Part shown: positions 20,924 through 28,983 of the stretch, in pieces
Numbering within the stretch: the stretch's first letter is position 1
Layout of the letters: every line of letters starts with the position of its first letter
Source: a virus
Strand: one strand, 5' to 3'
Virus record (IMG/VR): IMGVR_UViG_3300036845_000169
Coordinates: 1 to 30,343 of that record
DNA: 30,343 bases
Translations under genes and position numbers: made by a program
Notes under the pieces: model-generated
The model's database searches: none
The model's input: the letters and a program-made list of their open reading frames with translations, nothing else
Told to the model about the DNA's origin: nothing

Positions 20924-21733
20924 ATGAAGCCTTCCTTTTCGCTGATCTTACCAATTAACAAAAAGGTCAACGCATTTAGCGACATCTTCTCGCTTTCGTC
21001 TTTGTTGGAGCTTAACAAGCTGAACGAAATCGTTGATGTCGCTGTTTTGATCGCCGCGCAGGGCAAATTTGATGTCGAAGCGCGAGAGCGCGCACATTTA
21101 CTTATTGATTCTGTCGGGATGGAAGCGCGTATAATCGCAGTTCCTGAAGAGAATCCGTGTCGTATGGCATATCTGCGGCAGACAGCCGCCCTGCTTAAAC
21201 CAGAATCAGACTTCTATATGTTCGTTGACGACGACTTTGAGTTCGTTAACGGATCAGCCGCCAAGTACGCCGCCGCGCTCGACTACCTGCTCGATAATGA
21301 TACTTGCGGAGTCGTTGGTAGTTATGGTCACTTCGGGTCAGTCTCATACGGCGATGAAATTCGACCGGATGCGATTGGTAAGATCGCTGCGACGGCAAAG
21401 GGATTGATCCTACGTAATGTTTTCGAGGGTCATCTTTTCCCAGACGAAGTTCTGGCGATGCCTGGACCGATGGAAGAAATGGCGGCAATCATCTGGCTGA
21501 ATATTCACGGATATTACTACGCCAAACAATTCAAAATCCCGACCAAAAATAAAGGAAAGACCAAACGGGTTAGCAACGAAGTTCACGAGGGAGATAATCA
21601 ACTTCACAGCGCAGATTTGGCGGCAAAGCACATTCGAGCGTGGATTCGAAAAGTGACTAACCGCCCGTATTATTTGTATGGCGATCCGATTCTGAACCTT
21701 GGTATGGGCTTTAAACCAAAAGGGAAACAGTAA
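20924..21733 (+). CDS. Glycosyltransferase-like protein (GT-A, DxD type)
   Basis: 269 residues. The N-terminal strand SFSLILPINKK and the MFVDDDFEF segment (99-107, Asp triad at 102-104 that binds the nucleotide-sugar metal) fit the GT-A/GT2 fold. The second half is less clear (KTKRVSNEVHEGDN, RPYYLYGDP). Phage members modify phage DNA, tail or host surface; this one sits beside ThyX and a DUF6378-like gene, so DNA-base glucosylation is possible but unproven. It overlaps the next gene by one base (TAATG). Confidence 0.75.
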   Translation: MKPSFSLILPINKKVNAFSDIFSLSSLLELNKLNEIVDVAVLIAAQGKFDVEARERAHLLIDSVGMEARIIAVPEENPCRMAYLRQTAALLKPESDFYMFVDDDFEFVNGSAAKYAAALDYLLDNDTCGVVGSYGHFGSVSYGDEIRPDAIGKIAATAKGLILRNVFEGHLFPDEVLAMPGPMEEMAAIIWLNIHGYYYAKQFKIPTKNKGKTKRVSNEVHEGDNQLHSADLAAKHIRAWIRKVTNRPYYLYGDPILNLGMGFKPKGKQ

Positions 21734-22056
21734 TGAAAGCGGCGAAACTTTTGAAGGCTGTAGCAGAAACTCTCAAAGAACGGAATGAGACTTACGGACA
21801 GAATGATGAAGTAACCGGCCAGATCATGACGATCCTGTTCCCGAACGGGGTTCAGTTGATTACTGCCGAAGATCACCGGATGTTCCACTTTTTGGGCCAT
21901 ATCATCGGCAAACTTACACGCTTCACCAATAGCGGGATGACCCACGAAGATTCGATTCACGATCTTATCGGGTATGCCGCGCTCGCGGCAACTTTGGTCG
22001 ATTCCCACGAAATTGGTATTATTGACGAAGGCGATGACAGAGAGGAGCAGAACTAA
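21733..22056 (+). CDS. DUF6378-like phage protein
   Basis: 107 residues. The pattern LKERNETYG ... ITAEDHRMFHFLGHIIGKLTRF ... HEDSIHDLIGYAALA fits a helical phage family (DUF6378) of unknown role; the EDH and DS-HD clusters recall MazG/HD-like four-helix nucleotide enzymes. It is translationally coupled to the glycosyltransferase (TAATG) and followed after one base by the next gene. Confidence 0.72.
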   Translation: MKAAKLLKAVAETLKERNETYGQNDEVTGQIMTILFPNGVQLITAEDHRMFHFLGHIIGKLTRFTNSGMTHEDSIHDLIGYAALAATLVDSHEIGIIDEGDDREEQN

Positions 22057-22057
22057 A

Positions 22058-22555
22058 ATGGAAAAAGAGAACGATCTGAAATTCGAGATTCATCAGATTT
22101 CTTTGAACCCGCGCAATCCAGATAAGGCGCGTGAGTTGCTGTTTGACCTCGGACTGACCGACTGGTTTGTCGATACTATCTCATCGCACGGATCGGTGTA
22201 CGGGAAAGACGGATGCGAAAATCGGTCGGTGGTTTACTCGACCTACGATGCCGATGATTGCAGCTTGACCAGAACTCCGGTTGATTTGGAGATTATGAAG
22301 TCGCTGTCCGGCGAAAACTGGATGGACCGAAAGAGCGCAAGCGTCAGCCATCTGGGTATGTACGTTACAGAAGAGCAGCTTGACCGATTCCGTATCTATT
22401 TCAACGGCAAGTGGATCGCCGTCGCTCAAGAAATTTTCACGGATTACCATAGTAATACTCATATCAACGAGAAGTACCGATTCCATACGGTGACGTTTGA
22501 TACGCGAGACATCCTCGGCGTCGATCTCATGTTCATCGTTCGGATGGAGCTGTGA
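22058..22555 (+). CDS. Phage protein of unknown function
   Basis: 165 residues from ATG 22058 (GAGGAG upstream). It opens with FEIHQISLNPRNPDKARELLFDLGLTDWFVD, recalling the NPRN-type helix of small metal-binding folds, followed by a strand-rich second half (WIAVAQEIF, YRFHTVTFD, MFIVRMEL). I cannot place it in a family. Confidence 0.7.
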   Translation: MEKENDLKFEIHQISLNPRNPDKARELLFDLGLTDWFVDTISSHGSVYGKDGCENRSVVYSTYDADDCSLTRTPVDLEIMKSLSGENWMDRKSASVSHLGMYVTEEQLDRFRIYFNGKWIAVAQEIFTDYHSNTHINEKYRFHTVTFDTRDILGVDLMFIVRMEL

Positions 22556-22590
22556 GCTGGCTGTTTCCCTTTATACTGACGGAGCCTAGA

Positions 22591-22956
22591 ATGGACATCG
22601 ATCTTTTGATGCATCGCGCACACACGAATTCGATCAACCACGGTTTCTGGGAAGAATATCACCAGACTCTGGAGGTGCTCGGCGAAAGCGGATTGGCCAA
22701 GAAGTATGAGGTTGACATCAAGCTTTCCAAGATCGCTCTGATTATGAGCGAGTTGGGCGAGGCAGTGGAAGGCGTTCGCAAACCGCAACAGGACGAGGCG
22801 TGTCCGATCTTCACTTCCGAGGAAATCGAGTTGGCCGACGTCATTATCCGTATCTGTGACTACGCCGAGGCGTTCCTGTTGCGGTTGCCGGAAGCGGTTC
22901 AGGCCAAGATGAACTACAATGCGGATCGACCGTACAAACACGGTAAATCTGCGTAA
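22591..22956 (+). CDS. MazG-like nucleotide pyrophosphohydrolase
   Basis: 121 residues from ATG 22591 (CGGAG upstream); a GTG at 22552 in frame has a weaker site. The motifs SELGEAVEG (E54, E57) and EEIELADVIIRI (E80, D83) match the ExxE...ExxD metal site of MazG/all-alpha NTP pyrophosphatases. These hydrolyse non-canonical or excess nucleotides such as dUTP or ppGpp. With ThyX and the replicase it fits the nucleotide-pool module. Confidence 0.8.
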   Translation: MDIDLLMHRAHTNSINHGFWEEYHQTLEVLGESGLAKKYEVDIKLSKIALIMSELGEAVEGVRKPQQDEACPIFTSEEIELADVIIRICDYAEAFLLRLPEAVQAKMNYNADRPYKHGKSA

Positions 22957-22963
22957 TCAGTTT

Positions 22964-23054
22964 CGGCGGGAATGGGCGTGGGACGCCGCGCCCAAGTTGG
23001 TATGCGAGGTCATAGGACTAGCTGAGCTCGCCGGTTCAAATCCGGCCCTGCCGT
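22964..23054 (+). other. tRNA-like sequence with a perfect T-arm
   Basis: GCCGG TTCAAAT CCGGC (23030-23046) is a canonical 5-bp T-stem and 7-nt loop, followed by CCTGCCG, which pairs with CGGCGGG at 22964-22970 as a 7-bp acceptor (one G-T). AGTTGGTA at 22995-23002 resembles a D-loop. The D-stem and anticodon stem cannot be closed in any register I tried, and no CCA is encoded. It may be a degenerate tRNA, a tRNA mimic, or a captured tRNA 3' half (an old attachment site). Confidence 0.4.
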
Positions 23055-23082
23055 CAATCCACCTTATCTGGAGACAATCGAA

Positions 23083-23310
23083 ATGGCTATCAACGTTATG
23101 TTTATTCATACCGTGGAAGTTTACAGCAGCGGCAACAACACGATCGCACTCACATCGGCAATGAGTACGCCATCGTTCGCTACTGTAGAAGAGGCGGACG
23201 CCGCCATCGCGGCAGTCAAGGAACAGAATGACGCGTTCGCCATGAATCGGGCGTCGTTCCAGACGATGGGGCTGGATCGGAGAGAAAAGATTCACATCAT
23301 CAAGCTGTAA
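23083..23310 (+). CDS. Small phage protein
   Basis: 75 residues from ATG 23083, with GGAG at 23069. Helical middle (TVEEADAAIAAVKEQNDAF) with a strand-rich start. Function unknown. Confidence 0.7.
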   Translation: MAINVMFIHTVEVYSSGNNTIALTSAMSTPSFATVEEADAAIAAVKEQNDAFAMNRASFQTMGLDRREKIHIIKL

Positions 23311-23321
23311 TCGGAGGCAAT

Positions 23322-23645
23322 ATGAACGCTTTACGAACAATTTGGTACGGTATCTGCGCCGTTTTTATCATCTCGGCAATTGCGTTTTTCTTCCAAGGCT
23401 CAGACTTCTTTCTGTACAAGATTTTCGCGCCAAAATACGAGCAAGTTCGCCGCAACACTTTCGAACAATCGCAGGCGTACAATGAAGGTATGCGCCGCGA
23501 TCTTGAAAACCTTCACAATCAGTATCTCGCGGCGAGTGACCCGGCAGCAAAGGCCGCTCTGAAGGCTACGTTCATTCATCGGGCTGAAGGCTATCCGAAT
23601 GAGCTGCCCGCCGATCTTCAATCGTTCTACAACTCTCTCCGGTGA
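23322..23645 (+). CDS. Single-span membrane protein (conserved phage type)
   Basis: 107 residues. GGAGG lies 6 nt before ATG 23322. One N-terminal span (about 8-27), then a long helical soluble part (VRRNTFEQSQAYNEGMRRDLENLHNQYLAA) that recurs in many large phages as a small membrane protein of unknown role. It overlaps the next micro-ORF by TGATG. Confidence 0.8.
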   Translation: MNALRTIWYGICAVFIISAIAFFFQGSDFFLYKIFAPKYEQVRRNTFEQSQAYNEGMRRDLENLHNQYLAASDPAAKAALKATFIHRAEGYPNELPADLQSFYNSLR

Positions 23646-23731
23646 TGGATATGAATCGCGCATCGGTTTGGATTGCGATCATATTGAACATCGGCCTTCT
23701 GATCGTTTTGGCTCTAATCATGAACGGGTGA
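23645..23731 (+). CDS. 28-residue membrane micro-protein
   Basis: ATG 23645 overlaps the previous TGA. After a few polar residues, IAIILNIGLLIVLALIM forms one membrane span. It is an unusually short gene, but the TGATG coupling to a membrane-protein gene and the clean span support translation. Confidence 0.55.
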   Translation: MDMNRASVWIAIILNIGLLIVLALIMNG

Positions 23732-23737
23732 ATAATC

Positions 23738-24004
23738 ATGGCTATCGTTGAAGTTGGATGTATGGCGTTTCGCGTCATTAAGACTCAGGAGCCGGATGGC
23801 CAAGTTAAGGTCAATATCATGCCGATCCAAGCGCTGTTTGCTACAGATCGAGACAAGATGCGAGAAAAAGTGGTCACCGCGATCTGTTACGCTAAAGGGA
23901 CTCCGACAGAGCCTCTGACTACCGATCAGGTGACGGAAGAAATGATGAAAGAATTCATAGAATCCAATAGTCTTGAAATCAAGACTCTTTTGGCGGAGTT
24001 TTAA
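23738..24004 (+). CDS. Phage protein of unknown function
   Basis: 88 residues from ATG 23738. Beta-rich start (IVEVGCMAFRVIKTQEPDG), acidic helical end (TEEMMKEFIESNSLEIKTLL). No family is recognised. It is followed after 1 nt by the DUF7352-like gene. Confidence 0.7.
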   Translation: MAIVEVGCMAFRVIKTQEPDGQVKVNIMPIQALFATDRDKMREKVVTAICYAKGTPTEPLTTDQVTEEMMKEFIESNSLEIKTLLAEF

Positions 24005-24005
24005 A

Positions 24006-24281
24006 ATGAAAGAAATCTGGAAGTTTTCGATTATCACTAGGGGCCGTCAGCTCATTTCAATGCCGGAAGGGGCTGATATCGTTAGCACTCAGGTTCAGAA
24101 CGGCATAATTTGTTTATGGGCTTTTGTGGACCCGAACGCAAAACAAGAACCAGTTTACATTGAAATCATTGGGACTGGATGGGCGCTTCCGGATCATCTC
24201 ACTAGGGAGAATTACGTAGCGACAGTTCAAGACGGTCAACTGGTTTGGCACGTATTCAAGGAAGCAAAGGAAACGAAATGA
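24006..24281 (+). CDS. DUF7352-like protein
   Basis: 91 residues from ATG 24006 (GGAG upstream). The pattern IWKF ... ISMPEGADIVSTQVQNGIICLWAFVDPNA ... IIGTGWALPD ... LVWHVF matches a widespread small phage family (DUF7352) built on a beta sandwich; its function is not known. It overlaps the next gene by ATGA. Confidence 0.8.
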   Translation: MKEIWKFSIITRGRQLISMPEGADIVSTQVQNGIICLWAFVDPNAKQEPVYIEIIGTGWALPDHLTRENYVATVQDGQLVWHVFKEAKETK

Positions 24282-24784
24282 ACAGAATAATCGCTGTTAC
24301 CGCCGCGGCAGTCGGAGCAGTGTTCGTCCTGACCGCCCAATCCTGTGATCAACCGGTCCAGACCAGTCGCCAGAAAGAGGCCGCGGCACAAGAACGACTC
24401 TCAGAAGAAAGCATTGCGCAAGTCGGAAATCCGGCAATCGTGAATTTCGCCGAGAAGCGGAATTACAAGATGATCTATGAACTACGGGACAATCCGAACT
24501 ATGCGACTTACACTTACCTGGTCGGAATGCGAAACGAGTTGCGATTGTTGTGCCATTCCATTGGATATGGTATACCAGAATCGAGCCAGTACACGAATCC
24601 GCAGATGCTCGCATACGCAAGTTCGCAAGTGGGTGTGCTCGCGCTGCCGCAAGCTGATCCGAATGGCCTTTTTAGCTCAGCGTCGGCTAACGGCACTTGG
24701 GTGATGTGTCTGGGGCCGGACGGCAAAATCGCACCAGTCCGCGCCGAACCCAACGTTTTGACTTCTCCATTCCCTCTCGAATAA
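24278..24784 (+). CDS. Phage lipoprotein (conserved type)
   Basis: 168 residues. A hydrophobic N-terminus ends LTAQSC at Cys 22, a slightly atypical lipobox. The mature part AQVGNPAIVNFAEKRNYKMIYELRD ... CHSIGYGIPESSQYTNP is a pattern I recognise from lipoproteins in many large phages of Gram-negative hosts; the function is unknown. It probably sits in the inner or outer membrane of the host. ATGA coupling with the previous gene. Confidence 0.8.
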   Translation: MNRIIAVTAAAVGAVFVLTAQSCDQPVQTSRQKEAAAQERLSEESIAQVGNPAIVNFAEKRNYKMIYELRDNPNYATYTYLVGMRNELRLLCHSIGYGIPESSQYTNPQMLAYASSQVGVLALPQADPNGLFSSASANGTWVMCLGPDGKIAPVRAEPNVLTSPFPLE

Positions 24785-24790
24785 ATCGGG

Positions 24791-24824
24791 TATAATAAGG
24801 AACGGGCGGCGGGAGGCGCTGCCC
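24791..24824 (+). promoter_or_regulatory. TATAAT with 5'-terminal hairpin
   Basis: TATAAT 24791-24796, then GGGCGGCG (24804-24811) pairing with CGCTGCCC (24817-24824, one G-T) around GGAGG. The predicted start at about 24803 puts the hairpin at nucleotide two of the transcript. Confidence 0.7.
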
Positions 24825-24843
24825 TTACTGAGAATGAAATAGA

Positions 24844-25056
24844 ATGTTAATTCCGAAATCGACCTATGCTAAGTTTCTGGCATGGACGCAGTATATTGAA
24901 TTGGTTCGTGACCAAGGGTTTGTTGATCCGAAGGTAACAGACTTTGAAGCATTCGTAGAAAAGACAGTTCTTTGCGCGAAATGCTACAAATGGTTCTTTG
25001 ATGCGCATCCGTATTTCCATGGTCCGGGCGCTCCGCGTTTTCAAACGAGGAAATGA
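24844..25056 (+). CDS. Small protein with a CxxC pair
   Basis: 70 residues from ATG 24844. VLCAKCYKWFFDAHPYFHGPG contains one Cys pair and two His, a possible single zinc site. It is the first gene behind the hairpin promoter and leads into the exonuclease/polymerase operon. Confidence 0.7.
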   Translation: MLIPKSTYAKFLAWTQYIELVRDQGFVDPKVTDFEAFVEKTVLCAKCYKWFFDAHPYFHGPGAPRFQTRK

Positions 25057-25057
25057 T

Positions 25058-25306
25058 ATGTCCAGAAGCGATGCTGAAAGAATTAGACAGATTAGCGCCG
25101 CAACAGATTCGGCGCGTCCGACTCACGAGAATCCGGCTTGGAAGAATACCCACCACGATCTGAAATTTGTTCTAGAGCATCTGGATAAGATCAGACGAGA
25201 ACTTCTGGTTTACTACTACGTTAATCACGACGGCGAAATTGCCGATATGAACAACGTGTCCGAACTCGATTTGCTACACTTGATCCTGAAGAATAAGGGA
25301 GAATGA
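25058..25306 (+). CDS. Small helical phage protein
   Basis: 82 residues from ATG 25058 (GAGG upstream), 1 nt after the previous stop. His/Arg-rich, with HDLKFVLEHLDKIRRELLVYYYV. Function unknown. Confidence 0.7.
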   Translation: MSRSDAERIRQISAATDSARPTHENPAWKNTHHDLKFVLEHLDKIRRELLVYYYVNHDGEIADMNNVSELDLLHLILKNKGE

Positions 25307-25307
25307 G

Positions 25308-25493
25308 ATGGAAAGCCCGAGCAAGTCTGAAATGCTGGATATCACTGCGCCGCTGGAGAACATCAACGACATCGAGATCACTATCCGAAAGGATGGAAAG
25401 GTAGTCTGGATCAACGCTGAAGGATATTGTCTTTTCCGCATCTGCCAAATTCCTGGCAGAATCATCATCAAGGATGAGAGAAAAGGGGAATGA
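25308..25493 (+). CDS. Small beta-rich phage protein
   Basis: 61 residues from ATG 25308 (GAGA upstream). Strands IEITIRKDGKVVWIN and YCLFRICQIPGRIIIKD. It has the size and pattern of many stand-alone phage proteins of unknown role. It lies directly before the DnaQ-like gene. Confidence 0.68.
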   Translation: MESPSKSEMLDITAPLENINDIEITIRKDGKVVWINAEGYCLFRICQIPGRIIIKDERKGE

Positions 25494-25494
25494 T

Positions 25495-26046
25495 ATGTTA
25501 TTCGCCGTTTATGATACTGAAACGACTGGTTTGCCGGATCATCAAGATGCGCCGCTCGAACAACAGCCGCGCATTATCGAATTCGGCGGCATAATAACTG
25601 ATGGTCGAGAAATCATAGATCAACTAGAATTCATCTGTAATCCCGGTATCAAGATCGAACCGAAGATCACCGAGATTACAGGTCTTACCAATAACGATCT
25701 AATAGACAAAGAATACTTTGAACATTATGTCCCGAATTTGCAAGCGTATTTTGAAAGATGTGACGCCGTTATTGCTCATAATCTTTCATTCGACCGTCAT
25801 ATGCTTGAGTTTGATCTTCTTCGCATTGGTTTACTGCTTCCTGACATTGACTGGCCTTACATCGAAATTTGTACTGTTGAGCAAACGTTTCATCAGTATG
25901 GTCGTCGGATGAAGTTGATTGAACTGTACGAATTGAACGTCGGTGAATACGTCCAGAAGCATAGGGCGATTAGCGACACTATGTTACTCCATCAAGTCTG
26001 TCAAAAAGTGGGAGTATATAATGCCTTTTCCGCAGCTGCGCGTTAG
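25495..26046 (+). CDS. DnaQ-like 3'-5' proofreading exonuclease (DEDDh)
   Basis: 183 residues from ATG 25495. Exo I VYDTETTGLP (5-14, metal ligands D7 and E9), Exo II IAHNLSFDRH with a catalytic Asp, and Exo III HRAISDTML (His and Asp of DEDDh). It acts as a separate proofreader for the DnaE-type polymerase, whose gene starts 26 bp before this stop, implying coupled synthesis. The C-terminus lacks the clear extension by which bacterial epsilon binds alpha. Confidence 0.88.
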   Translation: MLFAVYDTETTGLPDHQDAPLEQQPRIIEFGGIITDGREIIDQLEFICNPGIKIEPKITEITGLTNNDLIDKEYFEHYVPNLQAYFERCDAVIAHNLSFDRHMLEFDLLRIGLLLPDIDWPYIEICTVEQTFHQYGRRMKLIELYELNVGEYVQKHRAISDTMLLHQVCQKVGVYNAFSAAAR

Positions 26047-28810
26047 GACCGGATACAGCTTCAAGGACTGTTACGGACGGATGCCCGAAGTGTTCGAACG
26101 TCTCAAAGCGGTCGGATGCGAGTCCGCGGCAATCGTCGACTGGGGAACATGGGGGCACGTGAGATGGGCCCAAGCCGCAGAGAAATCCGGTATTCATCCC
26201 ATGTTCGGCATGGAAGTTCCGCTCCTGATTGAAGGTAGTACGTTCAAGCCAAAGGCTTGGATGCTCGCACGGGACACTAAGCTGTTCTATAATGCGACTT
26301 CCAGAATTATTCAGAACAAAGGATTAGAACCTGAAGAATTTGGCGATTTGGAAGGTGTTATCAAATTTCCGGGCGGCGCGGTTGAGATTCTGGAGCCATA
26401 TCAGTATGACTTCATCGACATTAACCCATCCAGCTTTCTCCATGCTAGTGAAGGAGTTAATAAGAGCAGAGAGACTGGAAAGCAGATGGTTATCACCGGT
26501 TATAATGACATGCCCAGTAATATCCACGAGTCCTTTGCTTACGCGTGGGAAGTGCGAGATTCAGTTGGCTGCCGAAGTATTGTGGGTGAAGGAATGGCTT
26601 GGGAGTTTCTTCAACACGTGATGACGTACGCAGAGTTTGATCATGCCGTGTTGAACGCCTACTGGATCGAGGACGTTCTGAAAGAAACGAAACTCCAACG
26701 AGCGCCGTTGATTCATCTGCCTGGTGATCTACCCGGCCTATGCCGAGAGGGACAACGGTCGCGGCTGGAACGGGGACATATCGAGGAATGGACTTCGGTG
26801 TACGAGGAAAGGTTGGTTGAAGAAATCAAACAGATCCAGGCCAAGGATTTCGACAGTTACTTTCTGGTCGTAGCCGATCTGATGCGTTATGCGAAGTCGC
26901 AGATGTTGTGCGGCCCCGCTCGCGGTAGTTCTGCCGGTTCGTTGGTGTGTTATCTGATCGGTATTACTGAGGTTGATCCGATTCCTCATAAACTCCTGTT
27001 TCAGCGGTTCATCGATATCAGTCGCAGCGATTTGCCGGATATTGATCTTGATTTCAGCGATACCAAACGACATCTAGTGTTCGAGTATCTTCAGGATAAG
27101 TACGGGCGTGAGAATGTCGCGAAGCTCGGGAACATTAACACGCTGAAGGCCGCGAGTGTTCTAGCGCATGTCGGAAAGAAGTTCCAGATTCCAATTGGCG
27201 ATACGATGTTGGTTCGGAACTCGATGATTGATTATGCGAGCGGCGATGCTCGTTTCGGGAAAGGGTTGAATGATACGTTCGAGAACACCGGTCCAGGTCA
27301 ATCGTTCAAGAAGAAATACGAAGCTGCTGCGAGGTGTATGAGCGATCTGGAGCTTCACCCATCTCATTCGTCGGTACACGCCGCCGGGATTATCGTTTGT
27401 AATGATAAGATCAGCGATTATTGTACAGTGAATGAGGAAGGCGTAGCTCAAATCGACAAGCCGAACGCTGAATATTTGAACCTCCTGAAGATTGACGCGC
27501 TCGGACTTCGAACTTTAGGTATAATAGAGGATTGCGGAGTAGTTACCGCTGAAGAACTCTATGGCCTGAAACTGAATGATCAGGCGGTGTTCGATATCCT
27601 CAACGAAGGCAAGGTCAGCGGTATCTTCCAGTTCGAAGGTGATGCGGTTCAGTCGGTTACGAAGAATGTCCATATCGACATGTTCTCGAAGATTGATAAT
27701 CTAACTGCGCTTGCTCGACCTGGACCGCTGGCCAGCGGAATGGCTAAAAAGTATATTGACCGAGTCAGCGGTAAAGAGAAGATCACTTACGATATTCCAC
27801 AGCTTGAACCTTACCTGAAAGATACTTATGGAGTAGTATTATATCAGGAAGCGGTTATGTCAATCTCAAAGGAGATTGGCTTGTTCGACTGGGCGACAAT
27901 CGCAATCATCCGCAAAGCGATGAGCGGCTCGAAGGGTGAAGAATACTTCAACCAGATGGGTGAGAAGTTCGTCATCGGAGCGACTTCTCAAGGAATCGCA
28001 GAAGATCAAGCTAGAATCATCTGGAAGAACATCGTCACGTTCGGATCGTGGGCGTTCAATAAGAGCCACAGCGTTAGTTACGCAATAGTAACGTATTGGA
28101 CTTGTTGGCTGAAGCGTTATCATAAGCTGGAGTTTGCCGCCGCGTGTCTCAGGACGGCGAAAGATGATAATCAGACGATCGCCATTCTTCGGGAGTTAGT
28201 GAAGGAAGGAGTGGAGTACACTCCGCTCGATCCAGACTATTCCGATATGAATTGGAAGGTAGCAGACGGTCGATTGGTCGGAGGCATCCAGAATGCGAAA
28301 GGGTACGGGCCGGTCAAGGCGCTCACGTATATTCAGAAACGCGATGCCGGTAAGCTCACTGAGAAGGACCGGGCGCGACTCGCGGCGGCGCAAGTGTTGT
28401 ACGCTGACCTATGCGAAGCTCATACAAAGTGGGGTCATTATTATCATGATCCTCGGCTGGCTGGTGTCACTTCCGGCAACCCTATCACGGAGATAAAGAG
28501 CGTGATCGGCGGCGATACCTGCCTGATCATCGGTAAGCTGATGAAGAAGATTCTGGCGGATGAGAACGAAGCGATCAGAATCAAGAAGCGCGGCGGAACA
28601 CTCTGGAAAGGACCGTCGGCCTTCATCGACCTGATGTTGGTAGACGACTCAACAGACTATCCGCTCCGATTCAGAATTAGGGCGAACCTTTATCAAGATT
28701 ACGGTTTGAAGATCGCCAATGAAGCCGCGGCAGGAAGTTGGTGGCTGGTCAAGGCTTGGAAGATCAGAAATTCTGAGATGTTCATTATCAAGAATATCAA
28801 GGCGTTGTAA
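26021..28810 (+). CDS. dnaE: C-family DNA polymerase III alpha subunit (phage replicase)
   Basis: 929 residues from ATG 26021 (GGGAG upstream). The N-terminal PHP-type domain aligns with DnaE, but its HxH and DHG metal motifs read QLRVRT and VDWG, so its metal site is lost. The polymerase core is intact: CGPARGSSAGS (297-307), LPDIDLDFSD (338-347, catalytic Asp at 340-344), HPSHSSVHAAGIIV and DALGLRTL. A C-terminal OB-like segment follows (about 835-929). It is shorter than bacterial DnaE (about 1160), missing most of the tau- and clamp-binding tail. It is the phage's main replicative polymerase, used with the DnaQ-like exonuclease. Confidence 0.93.
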   Translation: MPFPQLRVRTGYSFKDCYGRMPEVFERLKAVGCESAAIVDWGTWGHVRWAQAAEKSGIHPMFGMEVPLLIEGSTFKPKAWMLARDTKLFYNATSRIIQNKGLEPEEFGDLEGVIKFPGGAVEILEPYQYDFIDINPSSFLHASEGVNKSRETGKQMVITGYNDMPSNIHESFAYAWEVRDSVGCRSIVGEGMAWEFLQHVMTYAEFDHAVLNAYWIEDVLKETKLQRAPLIHLPGDLPGLCREGQRSRLERGHIEEWTSVYEERLVEEIKQIQAKDFDSYFLVVADLMRYAKSQMLCGPARGSSAGSLVCYLIGITEVDPIPHKLLFQRFIDISRSDLPDIDLDFSDTKRHLVFEYLQDKYGRENVAKLGNINTLKAASVLAHVGKKFQIPIGDTMLVRNSMIDYASGDARFGKGLNDTFENTGPGQSFKKKYEAAARCMSDLELHPSHSSVHAAGIIVCNDKISDYCTVNEEGVAQIDKPNAEYLNLLKIDALGLRTLGIIEDCGVVTAEELYGLKLNDQAVFDILNEGKVSGIFQFEGDAVQSVTKNVHIDMFSKIDNLTALARPGPLASGMAKKYIDRVSGKEKITYDIPQLEPYLKDTYGVVLYQEAVMSISKEIGLFDWATIAIIRKAMSGSKGEEYFNQMGEKFVIGATSQGIAEDQARIIWKNIVTFGSWAFNKSHSVSYAIVTYWTCWLKRYHKLEFAAACLRTAKDDNQTIAILRELVKEGVEYTPLDPDYSDMNWKVADGRLVGGIQNAKGYGPVKALTYIQKRDAGKLTEKDRARLAAAQVLYADLCEAHTKWGHYYHDPRLAGVTSGNPITEIKSVIGGDTCLIIGKLMKKILADENEAIRIKKRGGTLWKGPSAFIDLMLVDDSTDYPLRFRIRANLYQDYGLKIANEAAAGSWWLVKAWKIRNSEMFIIKNIKAL

Positions 28811-28983
28811 TGGATGACTTCGGTAATGAGATTTGGCTCGTACAAGAGGAATCGGGCAACCCTCCCGATTCTATGTCCGCCCTCTGGTCTATCATGATGT
28901 TCTACGGGATGGTTCACAGTTATCATGGCTGTATGCATGTATTCTGCGGAGAATTCATAGACATCAAGGATAACTTGCCGTGA
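28810..28983 (+). CDS. 57-residue protein after the polymerase
   Basis: ATG 28810 shares its base with the polymerase TAA (TAATG). Rich in Met, aromatic and His residues (IMMFYGMVHSYHGCMHVFCGEF), with Cys/His that could bind metal. Unknown function. It overlaps the next gene's GTG. Confidence 0.65.
   Translation: MDDFGNEIWLVQEESGNPPDSMSALWSIMMFYGMVHSYHGCMHVFCGEFIDIKDNLP

Noticed and set aside
22964-23054. Complete functional tRNA gene
   Set aside because: No register gives a closed D-stem and anticodon stem; reported only as a tRNA-like sequence.
27520-27525. TATAAT inside the polymerase gene
   Set aside because: It falls in well-conserved coding sequence (LGIIED) and has no associated dyad or following gene start.
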